A stretch of 43,229 nt of DNA from the NCBI GenBank assembly GCA_030693145.1, contig JAUYBI010000029.1, positions 1 through 43,229 of the forward strand, read 5' to 3'. This document shows, in pieces, positions 8,465-20,104 of the stretch. How positions within the stretch are numbered: position 1 is the stretch's first letter; every line of letters starts with the position of its first letter. The DNA comes from Candidatus Omnitrophota bacterium. GTDB taxonomy: Bacteria > Omnitrophota > Gorgyraeia > Gygaellales > Profunditerraquicolaceae. A model generated the notes under the pieces. The model searched no databases. It was not told where the DNA came from and was given only the letters and a program-made list of their open reading frames with translations. The position numbers and the translations under genes are program-made.

Positions 8465-11190
8465 TGACACAAGAGCTTAGCAAACAGTACAACCCTAAAG
8501 ATACCGAAAGTAAGTGGTATAAAATTTGGGAAGAAAATAATCTTTTTTCCGCCGCGCCATCCCCGGATAAATTACCCTATTGCATAGTTATTCCGCCGCC
8601 TAATGTTACCGGAATCCTGCACATGGGCCATGCCTTAAATAACACTATTCAAGATATTTTAATCCGTTACAAGAAAATGCGGGGTTTTGCGGCCCTGTGG
8701 ATGCCGGGTACGGATCATGCCGGAATCGCCACGCAAAATGTTGTAGAAAAAGCCCTGGCTAAAGAGGGGCTCAAACGGCAAGATCTCGGCCGGGAAAAAT
8801 TCCTGGAGAAAGTCTGGGAATGGAAGCAGCTCTACGGGACAACCATCATTAACCAGCTTAAAAAAATCGGCTGCGCCTGCGATTGGGAGCGGGCGCGTTT
8901 TACCATGGATCAAGACTATTCTTTAGCTGTCACCGAAGCCTTTGTCAGGCTTTATGAAAAAAAACTGATTTATCAAGGCCACTATATTATCAACTGGTGC
9001 CCGCGCTGCCAGACGGCGTTAAGCGATGAAGAAGCCAGCCATATTGATTTAGAAGGAAATCTTTACTACCTTAAATACCCCCTCAAGGATAATCCGCAGG
9101 AATTTATCAGTGTTGCCACTACCCGGCCGGAAACTATGCTCGGTGATACAGCCGTAGCCGTAAACCCCAAAGATAAACGCTATAAAAAATATATCGGTAA
9201 ATACCTGATTCTGCCTATAATTAACCGGCCGATAAAAATCATTGCCGATAGCATAATCGACATGCAATTCGGGAGCGGAGCGGTTAAAGTTACTCCCGCG
9301 CACGACCTCAATGATTATGCTTTAGGGAAAAAACACGGTTTGGAATTTATCAATGTCCTGGCTCCGGATGGCAGGATGAACGAATTGGCGCAAAAATTCT
9401 GCGGGCTTGAGCGCTTTAAAGCCAGAGAAGCAATATTAGAAGATTTAAAATTATTGGGCTTACTGGAAAAAATTACGCCACATACGCTCTCTGTGAAGCA
9501 TTGTTACCGCTGCAACACGATTGTAGAGCCATATTTGTCAAAACAATGGTTTGTGAAAATGAAACCCTTGGCTAAACCGGCGATTGCGGCAGTTAAAAAA
9601 GAGAAGATAAAGTTTTATCCTGCGCGCTGGACTAAGGTTTATTTAAACTGGATGGAGAATATCCAAGACTGGTGTATCTCCCGGCAAATCTGGTGGGGAC
9701 ACCGGATGCCGGTTTATTACTGTAAAAATTGCCGGGAGAAAAATCCAAAAGCCGGGATCATCGTATCCAGAATAAAACCTTCTAAATGCCCGAAATGCGG
9801 ATCAGAGAACTTAACGCAAGAAGAGGATGTCCTGGATACCTGGTTTTCCAGCTGGCTTTGGCCGTTTGCCACCTTCTATTGGCCTAAAGAAAATGCCGAC
9901 TTAAAATATTTTTATCCCACTGCAACTCTGGTTACTGCTCCGGAAATTATCTTTTTTTGGGTAGCGCGCATGATTATGGCGGGTTTTGAATTTAAACAAC
10001 AAATCCCTTTTAAAAATGTTTATATCCACGGCACGGTGCGCGACAGTCAGGGAAAAAAGATGTCCAAATCTTTAGGTAATGCGCTTGACCCCTTGGAGGT
10101 CATCGCGGAGTATGGAACAGATGCCTTACGTTTTAGCCTTATCTCGATAACTTCTCAGGGCCAGGATGTATATTTGTCTAAAGACAGATTTGAGCAAGGC
10201 AGGAACTTTGCCAATAAAATCTGGAATGCCTCACGCTTTATTCTAACTAACCTTAAGCCTGAAGATGTAAACGTAGATTTGTGCGTTTTCTTTAAACGCG
10301 AACAGCTGGATATTGTTAACCGCTGGATCTTAAGCCGTTTTTATACAACCCTGGAGAAAGTAGGCAAAGAATTAGATAATTTTAAATTCAATGAAGCTGC
10401 CAGTAGCTTGTATTCATTTTTCTGGCATGAATTCTGTGATTGGTATCTGGAATTAATTAAACCTCAAATCGGACAAAAGCAAACCCAAATAGTGATGTAT
10501 AAGGTTTTAGAAAAATACCTTAGGCTAATTCATCCTTTTATGCCTTTTATCTCCGAGGAGATTTGGCAGCGCCTTCCAGGCGCCAAAGATTCAACCCCTT
10601 CGACGCACCCCGGGCTAAAGCCCGGGGTTTGCTCAGGGTTGATGGTGAGCAAAGTCGAACCATCAATTATGCAACAAAACTGGCCGCATTTACAGAGCGA
10701 ACTAATCAATAAGCAAGATGAATTGCAGATGGAGCTGGCTTTTGAGGTGATTAATGTAATAAGAAATACGCGCGCAGAGTTAGAGGTTAACCCTGCCAGC
10801 CGTATTGATATCCAAATAAGCGTCGCAAGTAAACTTACTCAAAAATCTCTGGGGCTACTTTCAGGCTACATAAAAAATTTGGCTAAAATTAACGATTTAA
10901 CTCTAACCGAGAAATATATTGCTCAAAATAACCAATACGCGGTTGTTTTTAAGGATCTGCATATTGTCATGCCGCTTGAGGGGATCGTTAATATCGCCCA
11001 GCAGCTTAATAAAACTAATCTAAAAATTGATAAATTAAAATCCGAAATTAAAAATAAAGAGGGGATGCTGGTAAATAAAAATTTTACTCTGCGTGCCCCC
11101 GAAGAAATTGTAGAAGCAGAAAAAAATAAATTAATTGATATGCGTGAGCAGGTAAAGAAACTGGAGGCAATCAAAAATGGCTTACGCTAA
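8464..11190 (+). CDS. valS: Valyl-tRNA synthetase
   Basis: PPPNVTGILHMGHALNNTIQD (HIGH), ISRQIWWGHRMP, KMSKSLGN (KMSKS); contains an in-frame palindromic insertion at about 10590-10666. Confidence 0.97.
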   Translation: MTQELSKQYNPKDTESKWYKIWEENNLFSAAPSPDKLPYCIVIPPPNVTGILHMGHALNNTIQDILIRYKKMRGFAALWMPGTDHAGIATQNVVEKALAKEGLKRQDLGREKFLEKVWEWKQLYGTTIINQLKKIGCACDWERARFTMDQDYSLAVTEAFVRLYEKKLIYQGHYIINWCPRCQTALSDEEASHIDLEGNLYYLKYPLKDNPQEFISVATTRPETMLGDTAVAVNPKDKRYKKYIGKYLILPIINRPIKIIADSIIDMQFGSGAVKVTPAHDLNDYALGKKHGLEFINVLAPDGRMNELAQKFCGLERFKAREAILEDLKLLGLLEKITPHTLSVKHCYRCNTIVEPYLSKQWFVKMKPLAKPAIAAVKKEKIKFYPARWTKVYLNWMENIQDWCISRQIWWGHRMPVYYCKNCREKNPKAGIIVSRIKPSKCPKCGSENLTQEEDVLDTWFSSWLWPFATFYWPKENADLKYFYPTATLVTAPEIIFFWVARMIMAGFEFKQQIPFKNVYIHGTVRDSQGKKMSKSLGNALDPLEVIAEYGTDALRFSLISITSQGQDVYLSKDRFEQGRNFANKIWNASRFILTNLKPEDVNVDLCVFFKREQLDIVNRWILSRFYTTLEKVGKELDNFKFNEAASSLYSFFWHEFCDWYLELIKPQIGQKQTQIVMYKVLEKYLRLIHPFMPFISEEIWQRLPGAKDSTPSTHPGLKPGVCSGLMVSKVEPSIMQQNWPHLQSELINKQDELQMELAFEVINVIRNTRAELEVNPASRIDIQISVASKLTQKSLGLLSGYIKNLAKINDLTLTEKYIAQNNQYAVVFKDLHIVMPLEGIVNIAQQLNKTNLKIDKLKSEIKNKEGMLVNKNFTLRAPEEIVEAEKNKLIDMREQVKKLEAIKNGLR
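10598..10666. repeat. Composite palindromic element inside the valS ORF: CCTTCGAC...[CCCCGGGCTAAAGCCCGGGG]...GCTCAGGGTTGATGGTGAGCAAAGTCGAACCATCAA
   Basis: Perfect palindrome arms at 10608-10627; TTGATGGT/ACCATCAA arms at 10639-10646 and 10659-10666; the second part is shared with glyS at 36003-36030. Confidence 0.85.
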
Positions 11191-12058
11191 ATACTTCTTA
11201 TCTGAAACCAAGCCTGAGCTTAACCCTGAGGAACTAAAAGCAATCATTGAGCGTGCGCTTACGGAAGATATTGGCCGGGGCGATATTACCACGCAGCTAA
11301 ATATCCCCAAAGACATCTGCATCCAGGCTGAAATTATCGCCCAAGAAGATTTCTTGCTTTGCGGCATTGATCTGGCGGGCAATGTATTTAAAACCGTAGA
11401 CCCAAGCTTAAAATTCACCCCAAAGATCAAAGAGGGCAGGGGAGTCTGCAATAAGGATACTCTGGCGATTATCTCAGGAAGGGCAGGCAGTATTCTTACG
11501 GCGGAGCGCGTGGCCTTAAATTTATTAGCATTACTTTCCGGGATCGCCACCAAAACATCTAAGTTTGTTAAACGGATAGAACCCTTTAAAACCAAAATTA
11601 CCGATACGCGTAAAACTTTTCCCGGCTTAAGGGCCCTGCAGAAATATGCGGTTAGAATCGGCTCAGGCTATAATCACCGCATGCGCCTGGATGAAATGGT
11701 GCTGCTTAAAGATAACCATTTAAAAATTGTGGGAGGGTATTCTCAACTACCCAAAGTGCCTAAGGGATGTAAGATTGAAATCGAAACTCAAAACTTAAAA
11801 GAATTTTTACAAGCTTTGAGCCTTAGGCCGGATATCATTATGCTGGACAACATGAAGATTCGGGATATTCAAGAGGCGGTAAGCATTAGGAATAATCTTA
11901 AATTTAATGGACGGCGCTGCCCTACTTTGCTCGAAGCAAGCGGAGGTATACATCTGGGTAACGTAAGAAAATACGCCGCAAGCGGAGTGGAAATAATTTC
12001 AATCGGAGAGCTAACCGATTCGGTAGAATCCGTGGATATCAGCTTAGAAGTGCTCTAA
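11177..12058 (+). CDS. nadC: Nicotinate-nucleotide pyrophosphorylase (carboxylating)
   Basis: ALTEDIGRGDITTQL, AERVALNLLALLSGIAT, DTRKTFPGLRALQKYAVRIGSGYNHRMRLDEMVLLKDNH, LEASGGI. Confidence 0.95.
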   Translation: MAYAKYFLSETKPELNPEELKAIIERALTEDIGRGDITTQLNIPKDICIQAEIIAQEDFLLCGIDLAGNVFKTVDPSLKFTPKIKEGRGVCNKDTLAIISGRAGSILTAERVALNLLALLSGIATKTSKFVKRIEPFKTKITDTRKTFPGLRALQKYAVRIGSGYNHRMRLDEMVLLKDNHLKIVGGYSQLPKVPKGCKIEIETQNLKEFLQALSLRPDIIMLDNMKIRDIQEAVSIRNNLKFNGRRCPTLLEASGGIHLGNVRKYAASGVEIISIGELTDSVESVDISLEVL

Positions 12059-12067
12059 AATGTTCTG

Positions 12068-14041
12068 ATGAATAAGTTTAAGCTTGTTTCTAGTTTCTCA
12101 CCCTGCGGCGATCAGCCTAAAGCAATACAAGCACTCTCTAAATCCATCCTGGCTAAACAGCGTTATTCTACGCTTTTAGGGGTTACCGGAAGCGGTAAAA
12201 CATTTACGCTGGCTAATGTTATCGCCAAAGTAAACTTGCCGACGCTGATAATCTCTCACAATAAAACCTTAGCCGCCCAGCTTTATGCTGAATTTAAAGA
12301 ATTTTTTCCGCGTAATGCGGTTGAATATTTCGTAAGTTACTACGATTACTACCAACCGGAAGCCTACATTCCTTCTACGGATACTTACATCGAAAAGGAT
12401 TCTTCAATTAATGAACGCCTGGACCGTTTACGGCTTTCTGCGACTACCTCCTTAATTAGCCGGCCGGATGTAATTGTCGTGGCTTCCGTATCCTGTATTT
12501 ATAATTTAGGCTCACCGCAGGACTACCAAGAAATGCTGGTTATCTTAAATAAGGGCGCCTCTATCTTGCGGGATGAATTAATCGCTAAACTCATTCAGAT
12601 TAAATATGAGCGTAATGATTATGAATTTAAGCGGGGAAAAATCAGGGTGCGCGGAGATACAATTGAAATATTCCCAGCTTACAGCCAACAAGCGCTGCGC
12701 CTGGAATTAACCCAGGACAAAATATCCCAAATTTCAGTAATCGACCCGGTATCGGCAAAAATAATCAACCGGATCAATCGGGTAGCTATTTATCCGGCCA
12801 AGCATTTTATCGCCTCCCCGGATAGAATCCAGGCGGCGGTAGGTTCGATAAAAGAAGAGCTGGCTGCCCGGTTAAAAGAATTACGGGAAGAAAATAAATT
12901 ATTGCCGGCCCAGCGCCTGGAGTCGCGCACAAATTATGATTTGGAGATGCTTAAGGAAATCGGATATTGTCACGGAATAGAAAATTATTCGCGCCATTTG
13001 AATAGTTCTGCGGCAGGATCCCGGCCGTCGGCAATGATGGATTATTTTGGCGGAGATTTCTTAACGATTATTGATGAATCACATGCTACTCTACCGCAAA
13101 TAAGAGGGATGTATGCCGGTGACCGGGCCAGAAAAGAGACGCTCGTAAATTACGGATTCAGGCTGCCTTCATGCCTGGATAACCGTCCGCTAAAATTTAA
13201 TGAATTTAACCGCCTGGTAAAACAATTAATCTTTGTTTCCGCTACCCCTGATGAATATGAATTAACCTTAAGCGCCAATAAAATTATTGAGCAGATTATC
13301 CGCCCTACCGGGTTAATTGATCCGGAGATTATGGTTAAGCCTACAGCCGGCCAAATTGAGGATTTGATTCTACGGATAAAGCAGCGGGCAAAAAATAATC
13401 AACGCGTCCTGGTAACCACATTGACCAAAAGGTCAAGCGAAGACCTGGCCCATTATCTTACGGAGCAGGGAATAAGAGTGAAATATTTACATTCTGAAAT
13501 ACAAACTATCCAGCGATCGGTGATCCTTAAAGAACTGCGCGAAGGAAAATTTGACTGCCTGGTAGGAATTAACCTTCTTCGTGAAGGCCTGGATTTACCG
13601 GAAGTTTCATTAGTGGCAATCCTGGATGCAGACAAAGAAGGGTTTCTGCGGAGCTCTACCGCGCTTATTCAGGTAGGCGGCCGCGCTGCCCGCAACTTAA
13701 ACGGTACAGTAATCATGTATGCCGATACGATCACCAAATCGATGAAAAAAGCAATTGACGAAAGCAAACGGCGCAGAATCATGCAAATGAAATTTAACCG
13801 GAAAAATAAAATTACCCCGCGTTCTATTCGTACAGCCATCAAAAAAGGTATTGATGATTTAAAGGGAGCCCAGGAATTTGTGCAAGGGCTAACCGGAGAA
13901 CCGCTCGAGCAATACCAGTTGCATAAATATATTACTGAGTTAGAATATGAAATGGAGTTAGCAGCCCGGAACTTACAATTTGAGAAAGCCGCCGGCTTAA
14001 GGGATAAAGTTAAGGAGTTACGCGATGCTATTAGCCATTGA
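12068..14041 (+). CDS. uvrB: Excinuclease ABC subunit B
   Basis: LGVTGSGKTFTLANVIA, FVSYYDYYQPEAYIPSTDTYIEKDSSINE, GINLLREGLDLPEVSLVAILDADKEGFLRS. Confidence 0.97.
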   Translation: MNKFKLVSSFSPCGDQPKAIQALSKSILAKQRYSTLLGVTGSGKTFTLANVIAKVNLPTLIISHNKTLAAQLYAEFKEFFPRNAVEYFVSYYDYYQPEAYIPSTDTYIEKDSSINERLDRLRLSATTSLISRPDVIVVASVSCIYNLGSPQDYQEMLVILNKGASILRDELIAKLIQIKYERNDYEFKRGKIRVRGDTIEIFPAYSQQALRLELTQDKISQISVIDPVSAKIINRINRVAIYPAKHFIASPDRIQAAVGSIKEELAARLKELREENKLLPAQRLESRTNYDLEMLKEIGYCHGIENYSRHLNSSAAGSRPSAMMDYFGGDFLTIIDESHATLPQIRGMYAGDRARKETLVNYGFRLPSCLDNRPLKFNEFNRLVKQLIFVSATPDEYELTLSANKIIEQIIRPTGLIDPEIMVKPTAGQIEDLILRIKQRAKNNQRVLVTTLTKRSSEDLAHYLTEQGIRVKYLHSEIQTIQRSVILKELREGKFDCLVGINLLREGLDLPEVSLVAILDADKEGFLRSSTALIQVGGRAARNLNGTVIMYADTITKSMKKAIDESKRRRIMQMKFNRKNKITPRSIRTAIKKGIDDLKGAQEFVQGLTGEPLEQYQLHKYITELEYEMELAARNLQFEKAAGLRDKVKELRDAISH

Positions 14042-14774
14042 TATCGGCAATACGAATATATCCGGCGGAATATTCGCCGGAGAAAAACTAAAACACCATT
14101 TTGATATCGCCACTAAAAGTTATAAAAAAGCAGAATTGGCAAAAAAATTAAAAGCTTATCCTGAAATATCCGCCAGTATTATCTGCAGCGTTGTCCCTAA
14201 ACTGACCCGGGTTATTCAGCGTAACTTAAAGCTCCTCTATCGCCAAACTCCCTATATAATAGGTAAAGACTTAGTCGTCCCCCTGGAAAATCGTTACCGC
14301 CTGCCGCAACAAGTTGGCCAGGATCGGCTGGTAAATGCTTATGCTGCCAGCAGCCTTTATACCGGCCCTCTGATTGTTATAGATTCCGGCACGGCCATTA
14401 CCTTTGATGTAATCTCTAGAGACCGGGCATACTTAGGAGGTTTAATTTTCCCGGGAATGAGTATCTCTCTGGAGGCCTTAAAGGAGAAAACCGCATTATT
14501 ACCTCAAGTAAAATTACAACAGCCGAAAATGTTTATTGGCCGGGATACCAAAAATAGCATTTTAAGCGGAGTTGTTTTTGGCACTGCCGCCTTGAGTAAA
14601 GAGTTGGCCGCAAGAATTAAACAGTATCTTGGTAGAAACGCTAAGATTATCGGCACCGGCGGTAATATCTCTTTAATCAAAAAATATTCCGGTATGAAAA
14701 TGGAAATCAACAAAAACCTGACTTTAATCGGAATCAAGCTTATTTATGAAAATGAAAGAACACCCCGGATTTAG
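14025..14774 (+). CDS. coaX: Type III pantothenate kinase
   Basis: MLLAIDIGNTNISGGIF, VGQDRLVNAYAA, IVIDSGTAITFDVIS, GGLIFPGMSIS. Confidence 0.92.
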   Translation: MLLAIDIGNTNISGGIFAGEKLKHHFDIATKSYKKAELAKKLKAYPEISASIICSVVPKLTRVIQRNLKLLYRQTPYIIGKDLVVPLENRYRLPQQVGQDRLVNAYAASSLYTGPLIVIDSGTAITFDVISRDRAYLGGLIFPGMSISLEALKEKTALLPQVKLQQPKMFIGRDTKNSILSGVVFGTAALSKELAARIKQYLGRNAKIIGTGGNISLIKKYSGMKMEINKNLTLIGIKLIYENERTPRI

Positions 14775-14783
14775 AAAAAACTC

Positions 14784-14811
14784 TTGACAAGAAATTTTTT
14801 TTCTATATAAT
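14784..14811 (+). promoter_or_regulatory. Sigma-70-type promoter of groESL (TTGACA-16-TATAAT)
   Basis: TTGACA at 14784-14789, TATAAT at 14806-14811, directly abutting CIRCE. Confidence 0.8.
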
Positions 14812-14837
14812 TAGCACTCTAGAGAAAAGAGTGCTAG
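14811..14837 (+). promoter_or_regulatory. CIRCE operator (HrcA binding site)
   Basis: TTAGCACTC-N9-GAGTGCTAG. Confidence 0.95.
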
Positions 14838-14917
14838 TTCTAAATTAACAACCGGATGACACCCCGCGCTAATTGGTATTGCGCGGGTGTTATGTCATTA
14901 CATAAGGAGGTGACAAG

Positions 14918-15208
14918 ATGGAGATTAAACCATTGGGTGATCGCGTTGTCGTTAAACCTTTAGAAGCAGAGAATAAAAGTAAGGGCGGTATTGTCCTGCC
15001 GGATTCTGCCAAGGAAAAACCGCAAGAGGCCAAAGTGGTGGCTGTAGGCAAAGGTAAAATATTAGAGAGTGGCGCTATTCAGGCCCCGGAAGTAAAAGTC
15101 GGAGATAAGGTAATATTTGGAAAATATTCCGGCAATGAGTTTATTACCAAAGAAGGCGAAGAGTTGCTTATTCTGCGCGAGGAAGATATTTTAGCGATTA
15201 TTAAATAA
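14918..15208 (+). CDS. groES: Co-chaperonin GroES
   Basis: [36 protein letters not shown]...[11 protein letters not shown]. Confidence 0.98.
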   Translation: MEIKPLGDRVVVKPLEAENKSKGGIVLPDSAKEKPQEAKVVAVGKGKILESGAIQAPEVKVGDKVIFGKYSGNEFITKEGEELLILREEDILAIIK

Positions 15209-15290
15209 AACAGGGAAGCTCCCGCCTCAAATTATTCGGCGGGATTAATTCACGCATTAACTTACTCACACTACCGTGTTCGTAAGTTAA

Positions 15291-16949
<1,659 letters not shown>

Positions 16950-16974
16950 AAAGTAGTAAATAGTAGTTAGTATT

Positions 16975-17018
16975 AAACATGGGGACGGTTCTATTTTTAT
17001 AGAACCGTCCCCATGTTT
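16975..17018. terminator. Palindromic repeat AAACATGGGGACGGTTCTAT-TTTT-ATAGAACCGTCCCCATGTTT, likely terminator of groEL
   Basis: 20 bp perfect arms, 4-nt loop; T-run follows. Shares GGGGACGGTTCT...AGAACCGTCCCC with 39176-39209. Confidence 0.8.
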
Positions 17019-17022
17019 TTAA

Positions 17023-17187
17023 GACACTATAATAAACTCTGTTGACTTTTATTAATTATTAACAATAGTAGGGTGGGTTTAAACCCACCCTACTATTGTT
17101 AATAAGCCGTGTAGGGATGTTCCTGCCTACCGGCAGGCAGGTAAACCTCCCTTACTGTTGAAAGTCAACAAGGCTTGTTACATTGTC
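17023..17187. repeat. Composite palindromic element, copy A (MITE-like)
   Basis: GACACTATAATAAACTCTGTTGACTTT...AAAGTCAACAAGGCTTGTTACATTGTC terminal inverted arms; contains a 50 bp perfect palindrome (17056-17105) and a second core carrying an inserted palindrome (17122-17141). Confidence 0.85.
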
Positions 17188-17212
17188 GTTTTGTTTTGTT
17201 TTTAAATATATA

Positions 17213-17241
17213 TTGACAAATAACCCTAATTAATATAAAAT
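17213..17241 (+). promoter_or_regulatory. Sigma-70-type promoter upstream of the guaB3-like gene (TTGACA-17-TAAAAT)
   Basis: TTGACA at 17213-17218 and TAAAAT at 17236-17241. Confidence 0.65.
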
Positions 17242-17334
17242 TATTAATCTTATCGGTAATATTCCCAGGTGAGGCGAAATATTCATAACTTATTGCAAAA
17301 CAACGGTTTAATATCATAATAAGGAGAATTTAAG

Positions 17335-18495
17335 ATGGCGGAATGGATCGGTATAAACAGGCGCGCAAGAAGATGTTATGGTTTTGATGAGGTAGCCTTA
17401 GTTCCCGGAAGCCAAACCGTTAATCCTAATGAGGTGGACACGAATTTTAAATTTAATGGGAAAAAATTTAAAATACCCATCTTGGCCGCAGCCATGGATG
17501 GAGTGGTAGATGTAAAGTTTGCTATTGAAATGTCGCGTTTAGGAGGGATTGCGGTTTTAAACCTCGATGGTATACAGACCCGTTATGAAAATTCGGATGA
17601 AGTACTCAAAGAAATCTCCCAAGCTACTCCCCAAAAAGCCACAGAATTAATTCAAACGGTTTATACCACACCCATCAAAGAAAAGCTGGTCACCAAAAGA
17701 GTCGCCCAAATTAAAAAAGCTAGGGCGATAGCCGTAGTTAGCTGTATCCCGGCTAATGCCGAAAAATTTTCGAAATTAGCCATCGCTGCCGGGGTAGATA
17801 TTTTTATCATCCAGTCCACCGTGGCCACACTTAAGCATCTCTCTAAGGAATATAAGACATTAGATCTAGTCAAGTTTTGTAAGTCTGTAAAAATTCCGGT
17901 CATCCTGGGAAATTGCGTAACCTATGAAACAACCCTGGAACTTATGGGAACCGGGGCCAGTGGCTTACTCGTCGGAGTAGGTCCGGGTGCTGCCTGCACT
18001 ACGCGCGGCGTATTAGGTATCGGAGTCCCCCAGGTTACAGCTACCGTGGATGCCGCGGGAGCACGCGATTTTTATTTCAAACGCACGGGAAAATATGTTT
18101 CAATCATTACTGATGGCGGAATGAACCGCGGCGGAGATATCTGTAAAGCCTTTGCCTGCGGAGCGGATGCCGTAATGATCGGCTCAAGTTTTGCCCGCGC
18201 CAAAGAAGCTCCCGGAAGAGGATTTCATTGGGGAATGGCTACTTCCCATGTTAATTTACCCCGCGGAACCCGTATTCAGGTGGGTACCACCGGGGCGTTA
18301 AAAGATATTTTACTGGGGCCGGCAAAAGTTGATGACGGCTCACAGAACCTCCTGGGAGCTTTGAAAACTTCCATGGGTTCATTAGGAGCATCAAACTTGA
18401 AAGAAATGCATGATGTGGAAATAATCATTGCTCCTTCAATCCAAACTGAAGGCAAAATTTTCCAGGTAGGCCAAAAAGTAGGAATGGGGAAATAA
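17335..18495 (+). CDS. GuaB3-family IMP dehydrogenase-related protein (no CBS domains)
   Basis: [53 protein letters not shown]; 386 aa. Confidence 0.85.
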   Translation: MAEWIGINRRARRCYGFDEVALVPGSQTVNPNEVDTNFKFNGKKFKIPILAAAMDGVVDVKFAIEMSRLGGIAVLNLDGIQTRYENSDEVLKEISQATPQKATELIQTVYTTPIKEKLVTKRVAQIKKARAIAVVSCIPANAEKFSKLAIAAGVDIFIIQSTVATLKHLSKEYKTLDLVKFCKSVKIPVILGNCVTYETTLELMGTGASGLLVGVGPGAACTTRGVLGIGVPQVTATVDAAGARDFYFKRTGKYVSIITDGGMNRGGDICKAFACGADAVMIGSSFARAKEAPGRGFHWGMATSHVNLPRGTRIQVGTTGALKDILLGPAKVDDGSQNLLGALKTSMGSLGASNLKEMHDVEIIIAPSIQTEGKIFQVGQKVGMGK

Positions 18496-18496
18496 A

Positions 18497-20086
18497 ATGA
18501 AGAAAAAAGCCAAGTTAAAAAAACCACAGGAAAAGAAGAACGGAATGACCAGGCAAATAATAGTAATCTTAGATTTTGGTTCGCAATATACGCAATTAAT
18601 CGCCCGCCGGGTAAGAGAAAATAAAGTTTTCTCAATAATTATTCCTTACAATACCCCGGCCAAAGAGATTGCCGCGTTAAATCCGAAAGGGATCATTCTT
18701 TCCGGCGGCCCGGCTTCAGTGATCGATAAGAAATCACCTTATCCTGACATTGACATCTTTAAGTTAGGCGTGCCGATATTGGGTATCTGTTACGGAATGC
18801 AGGTTATCTGCGAGCTATTAGGAGGCAAGGTCAGGCATACCCGCGAGCGCGAATATGGAAAAGTAGAATTATTTATTGATGACAACCGGGATCTTTTTAG
18901 CCACCTGCCGGGTAATTTTACCTGCTGGGCCAGCCATGGGGATTATGTAACCAAAATGCCCGCCGGATTCCACACCATCGCTCATACTACCAATACCCCG
19001 ATCGCGGCCATCTCTAACCAAAAAAGAAAAATATTTGCCGTGCAGTTCCATCCGGAAGTAACGCATACGGAAAAAGGCAATCAGATCTTAAGTAATTTTT
19101 TATTTAAAGCTTGCGGCGCCTCCAGTAGATGGACGATGCAATCCTTTATTAAAGAATCGATTGAGAATATTAAAAAAATCATCGGCAAAGATAGAGTAGT
19201 TTTGGGTTTAAGCGGCGGGGTGGATTCATCCGTGGCGGCTTTGTTAATTCATAAAGCCATCGGTAAAAATTTACGCTGTATTTTTATCGATAACGGACTG
19301 CTGAGAAAAGGCGAGGCCGGGCAGGTCAAGAGCGTTTTTAAAGACTTCTACCATCTTAATTTAAGCTATGTTGACAGAAGCAAAAGATTCCTTGAGCGCT
19401 TAAAAGGGATAACAGATCCGGAGGAAAAAAGAAAGATCATCGGAGATGAATTCATTAAAGTATTTGAAGAAGAGGCAAAAAAAACCAAAGGGGTAAAGTT
19501 TTTAGGCCAAGGCACTCTTTATCCGGATGTAATCGAATCTATCTCGCCTACGGGCGGGCCAAGCCGAAAAATTAAAAGCCATCACAATGTCGGAGGCTTA
19601 CCCGCGCAGATGAAGCTTAAACTTATTGAGCCTTTACGGGAATTATTTAAAGACGAAGCGCGTCAAATCGGCAGTCAGTTAGGGTTGCCGGAAAATATCA
19701 TTCAGCGCCAGCCGTTTCCCGGCCCGGGGCTGGCGGTGAGAATTATCGGAGAAATTAATCTTACCCGGCTTGAGCTTCTGCGCGAAGCAGATAAACGCGT
19801 TATTGAAGAAATCTCAAAAGCCGGGCTATATGACCAAATCTGGCAGTCCTTCGCCGTATTACTCCCCATTAAAAGCGTGGGAATAATGGGTGATGAACGT
19901 ACCTATGAAAATGTCTGCGCTTTACGCTGCGTATCCAGTTTTGACGGTATGACCGCGGATTGGGTAAAACTTCCTTATGAAGTTATGGAAAAGATCTCTA
20001 ATCGTATCATCAATGAAGTAAAAGGGATCAACCGGGTAGTTTACGATATAAGCTCTAAGCCTCCGGCAACCATAGAGTGGGAATAA
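18497..20086 (+). CDS. guaA: GMP synthase (glutamine-hydrolysing)
   Basis: [71 protein letters not shown]. Confidence 0.98.
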   Translation: MKKKAKLKKPQEKKNGMTRQIIVILDFGSQYTQLIARRVRENKVFSIIIPYNTPAKEIAALNPKGIILSGGPASVIDKKSPYPDIDIFKLGVPILGICYGMQVICELLGGKVRHTREREYGKVELFIDDNRDLFSHLPGNFTCWASHGDYVTKMPAGFHTIAHTTNTPIAAISNQKRKIFAVQFHPEVTHTEKGNQILSNFLFKACGASSRWTMQSFIKESIENIKKIIGKDRVVLGLSGGVDSSVAALLIHKAIGKNLRCIFIDNGLLRKGEAGQVKSVFKDFYHLNLSYVDRSKRFLERLKGITDPEEKRKIIGDEFIKVFEEEAKKTKGVKFLGQGTLYPDVIESISPTGGPSRKIKSHHNVGGLPAQMKLKLIEPLRELFKDEARQIGSQLGLPENIIQRQPFPGPGLAVRIIGEINLTRLELLREADKRVIEEISKAGLYDQIWQSFAVLLPIKSVGIMGDERTYENVCALRCVSSFDGMTADWVKLPYEVMEKISNRIINEVKGINRVVYDISSKPPATIEWE

Positions 20087-20104
20087 ATTAGCTAAGTACC
20101 CGCA

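Noticed and set aside
10590-10670. Sequencing error or frameshift in valS as the reason for the odd peptide
   Set aside because: The ORF stays in frame on both sides and the segment is made of recognisable repeats also found in glyS; an in-frame insertion fits better, although an assembly check is still advisable.
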